A DNA stretch of 64,000 bases from Tipula vernalis (lineage: Eukaryota > Arthropoda > Insecta > Diptera > Tipulidae). The stretch is taken from positions 20,791,653 through 20,855,652 of the forward strand of contig OY282560.1 of NCBI GenBank assembly GCA_958295665.1, written 5' to 3'. Positions 33,961 to 45,000 of the stretch are shown here, in pieces. The position numbers and the translations under genes are program-made. The notes below the pieces were generated by a model. The model was given only the letters and a program-made list of their open reading frames with translations, was not told the origin of the DNA and ran no database searches. How positions within the stretch are numbered: position 1 is the stretch's first letter; every line of letters starts with the position of its first letter.

Positions 33961-35744
33961 TAAGAACTAGCCAGGCTAACACGTAATATGCACGTTTGTT
34001 GAAAAAAATATTTTACGATGTTTTAGAGCGTTCAAAAACTTATTGGTAAGTAGTTTTGGATTTATTATCTCAGTTTTTGTTGTTGGTTTAGTAAAACATT
34101 ATTTTGGGGGACTGTATGGCGATGCATTTTATAATACCCACCTGTAGCCGGACTTGTGCATTAAAATGAAAATTTGTATTTCGGCTAAATATTGTATTTT
34201 CCGTTTGTACGTGTATGTAACAACAACTCTTCGCTGGGTTTTATTTTATACATCTGTATTTGATTTAGATCTTATGACGTCTCGATAAGCTTACAAAATT
34301 TCATAAATAACTGATGAGGAAATCAAACAACTTATCACTTCTATACCATCCGATATTGAAACCACTGACGATGAAGATGATTGTATTTTGATTGATGATC
34401 AAATTCCATCGACAAATACTTTGGTTAGTACTGTAGACGACATGCTAATTGATGAAAATCTATTAAGCGATTTAACAACAACAGTACTAACTGATATCAA
34501 TAGAGATGCATTGAGAAAAGCATATGAATCTTCTGAGAATGAGGCATCAACGCCTACTCATAGTGAACATACGTGTGCGGGTGCACTCAATAAAAGATGT
34601 GGTCGAAAAAAGCGAATCCGATCACCAGAATTGGTAAAAGAAATAAACGGACAACAACTACCACCAAAGTTGAACGCACTTAAAACCCCTTATTTTAACG
34701 AAAAATTCAATTTGCACACGCATCAAAAGAATATTTTAACGACAATCGATTCTAACTAATGAAATATGGACATTTGTAGACGTGCTACTCTTTATTAGAG
34801 GGGGGAGATACGCGTTTGAAGCGATCCGACAAGTGATGTCTGGACATAGGTTCGAAGAAATTTGTCGGTAACTTCACTATAACAATAATTCTCTTGCAAT
34901 CGATATAAAGACCAACCAGATTATGATTAGTTGTTCAAGGTTCGACCGCTTATAAGACATTTTAATGAAACCTTCGGTTTAGTGCCAATGCTACCTATGA
35001 CAGGAACTATTCCGCGCCAATACATGCCAAAAAAGCCGCACAAATGGGGTTTAAAGCTCTTCTCATTTGGCGATTCCAACGGTTTTTCTTACGCATTCGC
35101 AATTTAATGTGCCAAAGGTACATCTGAGATTGGAGCATTAGCGATTGTTGTTGTTCGTCTTTCAAGGAATGTATGTACCTAATTTTGTTAACCATATTCT
35201 TTATTTCGATAATTTTTACACGTCCATGGGTCTGTTAACATACCTACATAGCAGAGAAATATATAGCCTGGGAGCTGTCCGTTCAAATCATTTACCGAAT
35301 TGTAAGCTGTCGACTGGCTTAAGTGGGGGAAAAAATTGAACGAAGATACCCTTAGGAGCACGCGGGAAATGCTAATGGTGTCGACATTTCATCAGTTTTG
35401 TGGCAAGAAAAAATTAAGCTTCGAACATTTACGAAATGCCACCTTAGTTTGTGTAATTCACCGAATAAAACATGTTTCTATGAGTTCCACAATACATAAA
35501 AAAATGTATGACAGATCCCAATTTACTGTTTTACTTTGTCTCGTGAATAAATGACATTATATCTCAATAATTTGTTATATTTTATCTTATTGGATATAAG
35601 GCCGCTAAAGGCGGACTTTCATTTTTGATGTGTGGGTTTTCTTCAAAATTAAGTTTCAACTTTAAATTCGCCTTTTTCAACACACAATTTCAACATCATG
35701 CTTATTGTCAGCTCGAAAAAAAACTACATACATTAAAGGGTTAA
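33961..35744 (+). mobile_element. piggyBac-like transposon remnant
   Basis: The right end is clear: CATTAAAGGG (35731-35740) followed by TTAA (35741-35744), the target site of piggyBac elements. Read inward from that end it is CCCTTTAATG, a typical piggyBac-like terminus. No matching left end was found; the left boundary given is only where the neighbouring tandem repeat stops. The transposase inside is broken. The right flank is LINE endonuclease sequence. Confidence 0.7.
34290..35554 (+). pseudogene. piggyBac-like transposase
   Basis: The N-terminal part (about 34310-34759) is an acidic leader (DEEIKQLITSIPSDIE, DDEDDCILIDDQ) followed by a basic patch CGRKKRIRSP. The catalytic region is shifted and gapped: RPLIRHFNETFGLVPM and RQYMPKKPHKWGLKLF (34945-35055), then HILYFDNFYTSMGLLTYLHS and GAVRSNHLPN (35190-35310), where DNFYTS carries a catalytic Asp. 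A final part (35336-35554) shows MLMVSTFHQF and IKHVSMSSTIHKKMYD. A block between GLVPM and MPKKPHKW (the DE-containing stretch) is shortened. The C-terminal Cys-rich domain is not seen. Confidence 0.8.
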
Positions 35745-36290
35745 GCGCACTATATTGTTCGAGTACCATTTAGGGTAGCAGTCCTGTTTACCATAGTAAA
35801 CCGGTTGGAGCGACCGATCAAAAAGAAAATTGTATTGTAGAATAGGGAAATGGCATCATCTGGAGCAATCAATACCTTCCCAATTCAAAGGACAGTTTTT
35901 TATAGTCTATTTTATGAAAAGTAATTCGTGAGAAAGAAGTTGATGACTGCTTTCGTAAAACAGTTGTATTAACCGAAGCATTGAATGGAGGATGATAATT
36001 ATCAACTCTAGTTAACAAGAAATCATAATTTCCGATATTCACGTCATGCGCATCAATATTTGGAAGAACTAGATCCAAAATTCAATTCTGAACATTTTTC
36101 ACATGATTGAATTGTGCCATCAGTGTTAGTTTTAGAGTATCTAGTAGATATGCCGCAGTGCGCCCTTCATAATTCGACGGAAATATGTTCAATGAATAAC
36201 TTATATCACGAAAAGAGTTACCTATGTTAAAATAAACAACACAAACAATCAATGACGAACAAGCTCCAACTCTCATTTTCACCCACATAT
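35745..36290 (-). pseudogene. LINE endonuclease fragment
   Basis: Reading down from 36288: SSLIVCVVYFNIGNSFRDI, then LTLMAQFNHVKNVQN, then LDLVLPNIDAHDV, then RVDNYHPPF (the VDxxHPP block) and finally YPKWYSNNIVRL next to the TTAA at 35741-35744. These are the middle and C-terminal blocks of an APE-type LINE endonuclease and the start of the linker to RT. The GDFN block is damaged. The LINE text stops exactly at the piggyBac end. It is a different LINE copy from the one at 1-5610. Confidence 0.75.
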
Positions 36291-36616
36291 CCTAGTCACA
36301 ACATGAGAACAACTCTGAGATGCGTTTTAATTGGCACAGTAGATTCTTGGTGAAACGGCGTTAAAGTAAGCCTATTTCACATCTTAAATTGAAACTGTCA
36401 AAAACTTTTCAAATTTACTAAATTTCTGTCGTTTATTTTATGCGGGTAAAAATATAACGAGAATTATACATTAAAATGTTTTGATTTTCCACTTTTTTGT
36501 GTAAACGTCACTGTTTGTGTAGCTACACTTTTCTGTTAACGTTAAGTACCTCACACCGGCCCAACGCAGGAAGGATAACACCAATCACTATTTTGCCTGT
36601 AGCATTGACAAACCCA
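36291..36616. other. Spacer with an inverted-repeat partner
   Basis: Contains 36483-36553, the inverted partner of 32361-32403 (GTTAACGTTAAGT). Otherwise no feature. Confidence 0.4.
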
Positions 36617-36621
36617 AATTT

Positions 36622-36680
36622 TGTTGAAACGTAAAGCGTGAAGTACGATGCAGGTGCACCCTATGGACATTATATTCATG
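36622..36680 (+). repeat. Truncated 5' LTR of copia 2
   Basis: These 59 bp match 41964-42022 with few differences (TGTTGAAA, AAAGCGTGAAGTACGATGCA). Directly after it the sequence enters the protease gene, so a deletion removed the rest of the LTR, the primer site and gag. Confidence 0.85.
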
Positions 36681-36689
36681 TATAAAATA

Positions 36690-39160
36690 AATGTTGGAGT
36701 CTAAACCCAATACGTGTATGCGTTGGTACATTGATTCGGGTGCTAGTGACTATATGGTGAACGATGATTCACTTTTAAGCGGATGGAAAAATTTAAACAA
36801 ACCGATTTCGATTGGTGAAAACAAAAATTGGTGTTGTTCGGAGTAAGACGGTCGTTAATCGGAAAGAGAGGCCATGTACAATCAACGATGTTTTGTTTGT
36901 GGAGAATTTGAAATGCAATTTATTTTTCGTGAGCCGAATTGAGAATGCTAGTTTTGAAGTTATGTTTATTGATGGCCGTGTGTACGTTCGTCAAAGACAG
37001 ATCGAATTGATTGTTGGAAAGCGACAAGGCCGCTTATACGAGTTTGAAATCATCGTCAATCGACAATCACTTGTTGTTTTAAATGAAGTATGTGACACCG
37101 AGAATCAAAAAAACCGGAAAGGTGAAAAATTGACTGTTTGGCGTAGTGTGACAACTACCAAATCCAGCGATGAAGCATTAGTCGGTGAATTGCATGAGAT
37201 ACAAAATAAATCAATTCAAAACATCGAATTGTGGCACATTCGTTTGGGTCATTTGAACACCAATGATATTCGGCGATTGGCATTAATTATGGACGGCATT
37301 GGAAAATCGAATTGTAATTTGACTGGAGTGTGTGAGCCCTGCGCACTCGGCAAGCAGGCGCGAATACCATTTTGGAGTCAAGGCGGAGCACGACCATCAA
37401 GAATTCTCGAGTTGATCCATACTGATATATGTGGACCTATCACACCTATAACGTTTCTTGATGATTACACACTTGTTGATTTTTCCAACATGGTTTCTGC
37501 GCAGTTCGAGCGAAAAATTTCAATATTGAGATGCGACAATGGTGCTGAATACCCATCGCATCAGTTCAAGAAATTGTGTCGTGATAAAGGTATTCGGGTT
37601 GAATACACGGCACGTTAAAATTCGGAGCAAAACAGCGTAGCAGAGATATTGAACCGAACTCTGTTGGAAACAAGTAATTTTGGCATATACCACAAATCGC
37701 AGTCCAACGCGGGCGCTAAACGTAAACAAAACGTCAGCGGAACTTTGGTACGGCAAACGACCAAATTTGTAGAGTCTTCGTGCGTGTGTTTGTATCAACA
37801 GCATATGCTTATGTTCCGGATGCTTTACGCAAGATAATAGATGATAAGTCAAAGCGGATGACCATGGCCGGATATGCAAAAAAACGGCTATCGATTGTGG
37901 GATACTGAATCGTTACGAAATCGAACGATTTAAGGATCATCAGAACTAGGCGGAGGCACCTGTCAACAATGAAGATAAACTTGATGATAATCATGACGCG
38001 AAAAGGAACAGGCCGGCAATGATGAGGCGTAGAAACGTGGTTCGGATATAGTGCTGCCACAGATAACGAATGCATCACCATCGCGACCACCGCGAGAGTA
38101 TCGTTCACCGGCTCGTTATAATGATTATGTCCGTGGATCAATTATTGATCGTATAGAGGATGAGGACAACGATGCCATGACAGTTTTTGGATTGAATGCA
38201 TTAGCATTTGTTGACGATGTTCCTCGTTCGTTTGAGGGCATTCGAGGGCGAAATAATGTTAATGAATGGCAGTGAATGCAGAAATGGACGCGCTCAAGAA
38301 AAATCAAACGTAGAAGCTGGTTGAAGTCAGTTCTAAATGGGTTTTTTCAAGAAAATGTGATGAGTTTGGACCGCCGAACAGCTACAAAGCACGTTTGGTG
38401 GCGCGACGTTTTACTTAAAAATCGGGCTTGACTTCTTTGAAACTTATTCGCCTGTGGCAATAATGGTGGTCGTGCGACTACTGTTGGCTATTGCTGTAGA
38501 ACGTGATTTGGAAATACATCAAATGGATGTCTGCACGGCTTTTCTCTACGGCTAACTTCACGAAGAAATATATATGAAACAGCCGGATGGGTTTGCACAA
38601 GGAAAATTTGTTTACAAACTCGAAAAGTCGTTATATGGGCTAAAACAAGCGTCTCGCGTCTATAGAACGAGAGGTTTCACCATTTAATGATTAGCATTGG
38701 TTTTGAGCAATCGAAATATGATCAATGTTTGTACATTCGTGGACGAAGAGATGAAGCTGTGGTCGAGCAAATTGATGAAATCAAGAGGATCATTTCGAAG
38801 GAGTTTGAAATGAAAGACATTGGTGAGATCCGTCACTTCTTGGGTATCACTATTCACCGTGACAGAGAAAACAGTATGTTACATTAAGTCAACAATCATA
38901 TTTAGAAGATGTGCTCAAACATTTCGGAATGGAAAATTGCAATGGGTTCTCAACACCCATCTAATGTAAATTGAAGCTCCATAAGACTGAGGATGCTGTG
39001 ATTACAAAGAAACAAACATATCGTGAACTGATTGGCTGTTTAATGTACACAGCGACGACTTCTTTTGTGCAGTATTCGAGTAGTACTCTGTTGACCGGAT
39101 ATGCGGATGCGTTATATGTTTCTGGTATTTAGCAATACTATTTCCTGGCCTACAAAGCAA
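36690..39160 (+). pseudogene. Copia 2 protease, integrase and reverse transcriptase
   Basis: The protease has WYIDSGASDYMV (36724 on) with an intact DSG. The GAG-pre-integrase reads LWHIRLGHLN and CEPCALGKQARIPF. The integrase keeps HTDICGPI, RCDNGAEY and SVAEILNRTL (the three acidic residues), but about 20 residues are missing between FLDDYT and FSNMVSAQF, and a TAA follows YTAR. The RT shows GLDFFETYSPVAIM, IHQMDVCTAFLYG, YMKQPDGFAQ and KSLYGLKQAS. The segment 38687-38887 then jumps from CLYIRGRRDE to IDEIKRI, so the YVDD catalytic block is deleted. Frames shift repeatedly. The RNase H is cut at 39160 by the first insertion. Confidence 0.88.
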
Positions 39161-39168
39161 CAAACGGC
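39161..39168 (+). repeat. Target-site duplication CAAACGGC (left)
   Basis: Identical to 41616-41623. Together with the element between them it interrupts the copia text WPTKQQTA, which reads on as IALSS after excision. Confidence 0.95.
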
Positions 39169-39692
39169 CAAGGCTGGGCAAATTACATTACACTGAGTAA
39201 TTAAAATACTTTTCCGAGTTACAACAAACTCAGTAATTAAAATACAAATTAAAATTAATTTCGAATGGAGTAATTAAAATACAAGTTACAATTACTTTGA
39301 ATTGTCATTTGTAATTAAAATACAAATTACAATTACTTTACATTTGTAAATTAATAAATTTGATTTGACAAAATTCATTTAGTGAAAAAACGTATCATTA
39401 GAAAAAGATTATTATGATAAGTTTAATTAGATTAAGAAAAAGATTATTATGATAATATAAGTAAAGCTGATGACTCTGGAACCAATTTTTAATAAGCCTT
39501 GTAAAAATTTAAATAATAAATTTCAAAAACTGGGGTAGTTAAAATACAAATTACAATTACTTAGAATTTAAGTAATTAAAATACAAGATACTGTTACTTG
39601 GAGAATGAGTAATTAAAATACAAATTACAAATTGTAATTTGTATTTTAATTACGTAATCCAAATACAAGTAATTCGTTACTGCCCAGCCTTG
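39169..39692. mobile_element. Left hAT-type MITE of the composite (524 bp)
   Basis: Begins CAAGGCTGGGCAAATTAC and ends TACTGCCCAGCCTTG. It carries many copies of TAATTAAAATACAAATTAC-type subterminal motifs and a 43-bp hairpin (39610-39652, 19-bp perfect stem). It differs from the right copy by two internal duplications (near 39255-39320 and 39393-39455). Its right end abuts CCTAATTA. Confidence 0.9.
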
Positions 39693-41216
39693 CCTAATTA
39701 AAAAATCCTAATCCATACGAATCGTTCGTTTAGTAAAAGTTCTACAAAATTTTATTTTTAAAATCGCACTCAACCCTTAAGGGCCAATATCGGCAATTGC
39801 CAATAATGATGACAAAGGTTTAGCTGGCACATGGAATAGGACCCTTAATTACCTAATTAAAAAACCCTAATTTATAAGAATCGTTCGTTTAGTAAAAGTT
39901 CTACAAAATTTTATTTTTGAAATCGCACTCAACCCTTAAGAGCCAATATCGGCAATTGCCAACAATGATGACAAAGGTTTGGCTAGCACTTGGAATAGGA
40001 CCCTTAATTACATAATTAAAAAACCATAATTTATAAGAATCGTTCGTTTAGTAAAAGTTCTACAAAATTTTATTTTTGAAATCACACTCAACCCTGAAGG
40101 GACAATATCGGCAATTGCCAACAATGATGACAAAGGTTTGGCTAGCACTTGGAATAGGACCCTTAATTACCTAATTAAAAAACCCTAATTTATCAGAATC
40201 GTTCGTTTAGTAAAAGTTCTACAAAATTTTATTTTTCAAATCGCACTCAACCCTTAAGGGCCAATATCGGCCATTGCCAACAATGATGACAAAGGTTTGG
40301 CAATTACATGGAATAGGACCCTTAATTACCTATTAAAAAACCCTAATTTATAAGAATCGTTCGCTTAGTAAAAGTTCTACAAAATTATATTTATGAAATC
40401 GCACTCAACTCTTAAGGGCCAATATCGGCCATTGCCAACAATGATGACAAAGGTTTGGCTAGAACATGGAATAGGCCCTTTAATTACCTAATCAAAAATT
40501 CTAATCCGTACGTATCGTTCGTTTAGTAAAAGTTCTACAAAATTATATTTTTGAAATCGCAATCAACTATTAAGGGCCAATATCAGCCATTGCCAACAAT
40601 GATGACAAAGGTTTTACACTTGGAATAGGCTCTTTAATTACCATAAGTCAAAGCACTTGAGATAGGCCATTTAATTACCTAGTCAAAAACACTAATCCAT
40701 ACGAATCGTTCATTTATTAAATGTTCTACAAAATTACATTTTTGAAATCGCACTCAACTCTCAAGGGCCAATATCGGCAATTGACAAATACGATGGCAAA
40801 GGTTTGGCTAGCACATGGAATAGGATCTAGTCATAAACCCTAATCCATACCAATCGTTCGTTTAATAAAAGTTCTACAAAATTATATTTTTGAAATCGCA
40901 CTCAACTCTCAAGGGCCAATATCGGCAATTGACAAATATGATGGCAGAGGTTTGGCCAGCACATGGAATAAGATCTAGTCATAAACCCTAATCCATACGA
41001 ATCGTTCGTTTAGTAAAAGTTCTACAAAATTTTATTTTTGAAATCGCACTCAACCCTGAAGGGCCAATATCGGCCATTGCCAACAATGATGGCAAAGGTG
41101 TGGCTAGCTCATGGAATAGGCCCCTTAATTACCTAATTAAAAAATCCTAATCCATACGAATCGTTCGTTTAGTAAAAGTTCTTTGTACAAGTATAGGACC
41201 CTTAATTACCTAATTA
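39693..41216 (+). repeat. 159-bp satellite array, about 9.5 units
   Basis: ATCGTTCGTTTAGTAAAAGT recurs at 39721, 39880, 40039, 40198, 40356, 40514, 40705, 40853, 41001 and 41160. Spacing is 158-159 for most, with one 191 and two 148. Each unit has AAATCGCACTCAACCCTTAA, GGCCAATATCGG, CAACAATGATGACAAAGG and, in most units, CCTAATTA. The last unit is shortened. There is no coding frame. Confidence 0.95.
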
Positions 41217-41615
41217 CAATGCTGGGTAAATTACATTTCACTGAGTAATTAAAATGCTTTTCCGAGTTACAGCAAACTCAGTAATTAAAATACAAATTAC
41301 AATTACTTTACATTTGTAAATTGTTAAAATTGATTTGACAAAATTCATTTAGTGAAAAAACGAAAAAGATTATTAAGATTAGCTTTTATGCTGATTACTC
41401 TGGAACCAAATTTTAATAAGCCTTGAAAAATGTAAATAAGAAATTTCAAAAACTGGGGTAATTAAAATACAAATTACAATTACTTAGAATTTAAGTAACT
41501 AAAATACAAGATACTGTTACTTAAAGAATGAGTAATTAAAATACAAATTACAAATTGTAATTTGTATTTTAATTACGTAATTCAAATACATGTAATTCGT
41601 TACTGCCCAGCCTTG
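41217..41615. mobile_element. Right hAT-type MITE of the composite (399 bp)
   Basis: Same family and orientation as 39169-39692. Its inner (left) end reads CAATGCTGGGTA, with two changes from the active-looking outer end. Its outer (right) end is intact. It holds the same 43-bp hairpin (41533-41575). The inner end is preceded by CCTAATTA at 41209-41216. Confidence 0.9.
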
Positions 41616-41623
41616 CAAACGGC

Positions 41624-41907
41624 CATAGCATTATCGTAGGCAGGATACGTTTCGTTGAATTCTGCAGTATGTGAAGCGATTTGGCTTCGAGGTAAACCAA
41701 CGGTCATCTCGAAGGGAATCTCACAGACTCAAGCACATTGATATTCGATATCATTTTCTGCGTAATATAATCGCTCGGGGAGATATCGAAGTGAAATACA
41801 TCAACACCAAAGAGCAGCTTGCAAATATCATGACGAAGGGTTTACCAGCTGCTACCTACAGAAAACACATTGCGAACGAAATTGGGATTGATTTGACCTG
41901 CGCTTAA
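41624..41907 (+). pseudogene. Copia 2 RNase H, C-terminal part
   Basis: It continues from the text before the insertion: IALSS, a TAG, then AGYVSLNSAVCEAIWLRG. It then follows in 41671-41907 with RLKHIDIRYHFLRNIIARGD, VKYINTKEQLANIMTKGLP and a stop at about 41905. The MKHIDIxYHF and TKEQLADIxTKxL blocks are the usual end of copia RNase H. The DNQS block before them is missing. A polypurine stretch (GATCGAGGCGGAG) precedes the 3' LTR. Confidence 0.88.
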
Positions 41908-41963
41908 AGCCAAATTAATTTTTTAAATTTATTCTATTTGAATTCAAAGGATCGAGGCGGAGT

Positions 41964-42099
41964 GTTGAAATGTAAAGCGTGAAGTACGATGCAGGTGCAC
42001 CCTATGGACTTTATAATCATGTTCATAGGGGCTGAACAGTAAACTAACGTGTTTTGTTTTTGCCCGATATATTGCATTTTACTTCACAGTAGTTGGTAT
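41964..42099 (+). repeat. 3' LTR of copia 2, first part
   Basis: Starts TGTTGAAATG after the polypurine tract. It is interrupted at 42099 by the second composite element; GTTGGTAT at 42092-42099 is the left target copy. The last seven bases of the LTR are at 46399-46405. Confidence 0.88.
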
Positions 42100-45000
42100 C
42101 AGTGCTGTCGCTCTGAAAACTTTAAAAGGAGTACGTTTTAAATTTTCAGGGAGTATTTCAAGTCAGAAGGGAGTAAATAAAATGTGAAATACAATAGTTA
42201 GACCTTAGACATAAATAATTGTTGTTGTTTAAGAAAAATCACGATTCAGCAAATTACACTAAAATTGTTTTTAATTTTTGAGCCAATTTTGAATACTAAA
42301 AGAAAAGTGATTTATTTATTGGTTTATAACTATTTATCTATTTTACTATTAAAGAATTAAGCTCTGTATGCTGCTCAAGCTAAATAGTCTTAAACGCGGC
42401 CACAACTCTCAGATTATCGTTTTGAGATTTTTAAGTTTTTGTAGTAGGGAAGAGTACCGGTCAGCGAAACCGTAAGTGGTTAATGGAAAATTTATTTTAA
42501 AGCAACTTTAGCTTCAAATTCTTATCATTTTCAAAAGCGTAATTTTGGCAGATGTATACCAATACGGACATGTCAAATACGCGAACATGTGACTTTGTCA
42601 CAAAACTAATTTTTGGGAATTGACAGAAATGAAGCAAGTAGCAGTGCCTTGATACAATTTAAAGAAATGTAGTTGCCAGACGGTACCACAGTAGGTACCT
42701 AGACTGGAAACCTGAACGAAATCTAAAAAAATCTCCTTAAAAAATAGAACAATTGTTCGAAGTCTCGTGTTTTTAATCAAAATAAGGTTTTTGTTTTATT
42801 TTCAAAGAAACGTGCTTATGCTTTATACTTAATTTTAACGCAACTCTGTGCGATTAGGATGGAACTTGACTATTCTTAACCGGTTATGAAGAAATTCAAC
42901 AAATGCAATGGAAATGGGGCTCTAATATGATGTTTCTACTTCCTAGAGCTAGTACTACTATTAGAAGCTTCGCTTCGGCTTTACACAATTTGTTTTAGTG
43001 TGAGGAGATAAGACTGTCAATTATTTTGATCCTAATTATCGCTATATATTTTATAACGGTTAACATGAGCACTAGAAAAAGGCACAAAAAAAAACACAAC
43101 TATTTAAACTTTAGGCAGCCTTAGTCTAAGGGAACGAAGAAGGTTTCGGATTATTAGAAGAATTTATTGAGGGAAGTTCGAAGTCAAACCTTAAACAAAA
43201 AAAAAACAGGTTTTATTAAAGATGCCGACAATTTTAAGGTTGAAAGTGAAATACGCAAGGAATGACGTGTTAGCGGTAAATTTGGATACGTTAATGTGCT
43301 TATGTATTCACAGAAAACCGTATTTTGTGGAAAACATTTAAGAATTTTTTATAAAAATATTTAAATATTTCTTCTATCACATTCACAAGTGAATAAAGTC
43401 TCAGCCTGCTTATGTTGTCAATTTGCCGTCTTATTTTAAAAAAAGAAATCGACACGGCCAAAATTTTAAGAAAATAGTTTGTGTGCAAGTAATCAGATAA
43501 ACATAAATATTATGTTGTGGTTTCTGGAATTGGAGAATTAGAGTTTTAGTGTTCGATTGAGGTTAGGGGCTTGCTCCACTTCGTTCGAGGGTTAATCTGG
43601 GTTTTAACAGAGTCAGCCTGATAAAAAAAGTCAACAGGTTGTGTCTCTCCAGTCAATTGATGTCAGTGTCAGTGTCTGGGTCGGTGTCGGTCAGTGCTGT
43701 CGCTCTGAATACTTTAAACGGATTACGTTTTCAGAGCAGTGTTTCTATCCACAAGAGAGTACATTCGAAATACAATAGTTAGACCTTAGACATAAATAAT
43801 TGTTGGTATTTTCTGATTAAAAAATCACGATCCAGCAAACTACAATATAATTGTTTTTAAGTAGTTTTTGTGCCAAATTTGAATATTAAAAGAAAACTGT
43901 TTTATTTATTGGTTTAGAGCTCTTTATTTATTTTACAATTAAAGCGTTAAGATTCTGTATGCTGCTCGAGCTATATAGTTTTTTTAACATGGCCACAACT
44001 CGCCAGTACCAATCAGCGAAATTTTTAATTTTTAGCTATTTTTATCTAAATTTTACGTGGTAAATGGAAAATGTATCTTAAAGAAACCGAACTCCTTTCA
44101 TTTTCAAAAGCGTAATTTTGACCGATATGCGAATTCAGACCGTAGTAGGTATCTAGGAGGTGACCAGGTCAAAAATGACTAATCCTGGGCGAAGACTTAA
44201 AAAACAGGACAGTTATTAAGTCTTGAAATATGTTGTGTATTTGACTTTAAAAAAATTGCTAATAATATTGGTTTGGTGGCGATGATTGGTCACAAAACAT
44301 GCACGTCGTGAAATCTCTTCTTAAAAAGTTTTAAACTTGCTAACTTGATTCTTAATTTAGTGATGCTATAACTAATTCATTGATCATCAAATGTATTGGC
44401 TAAGTCAGATAATAAATTTCAATGGAGTTTCTTAAATAAAACAAGGCCAGAATTCAACAAATATTGCAGCCACTATAATGCCGCATTGGTTATTAGAAAA
44501 CATTTAAGAAAATTAGATTTACCAAAGAAAAATTTGTTTTTTACTTTTGTAACCACTCCAGGCCTTTACGAAATTTCCAGGTTCCAGCACCAAATGGAGC
44601 ACATTTGCCAATGGATTTTTAAGTAGGTTTATACCAGAGTTATAAAGCCGATTCTATCTGCAGTTCCTAATATAAAACAGAATTATTCACAAACTGAAAA
44701 TTTCTTGGGTCACTTCATTTGAGGTCGGTTTTGATAAATAAAATAAGAGCCAAATTCAAGAAATATTGTGGAACACTTTTTCTTTGTTTTTACATAGACA
44801 TACATATACTTAGCTAATTCAGACTATCTTCTCAGTATCCAGTATCTAACGGATGGAATAAGCTGTTGATGGTTTTTTGTGATATTTATTATCTGCAATA
44901 TTTTGTAAATTCTATAAATTGTTCCTATTATGCAACATATTATTTCATGGCCTGAACACATTTTCTGCCATAAGGCAGGGCTGGAATCAGAGTTTTTAAA

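Larger units (their letters stand above)
39169..41615. mobile_element. Composite hAT-type element carrying a 159-bp satellite
   Basis: The outer ends are CAAGGCTGGGCA and TGCCCAGCCTTG, flanked by the perfect 8-bp duplication CAAACGGC. Inside are two direct copies of one small element (39169-39692 and 41217-41615) and, between them, about ten tandem units of a satellite. The ends and duplication length are those of hAT elements. There is no transposase, so movement would need one in trans. Excision with one target copy restores the copia RNase H reading. Confidence 0.92.

Noticed and set aside
37520..38307. Minus-strand frames of 60-119 codons opposite copia 2
   Set aside because: They are antisense shadows of the copia integrase and RT region.
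39693..41216. A CRISPR-like array
   Set aside because: Units are contiguous and repeat along their whole length with no unique spacers, and the context is eukaryotic; this is a satellite.
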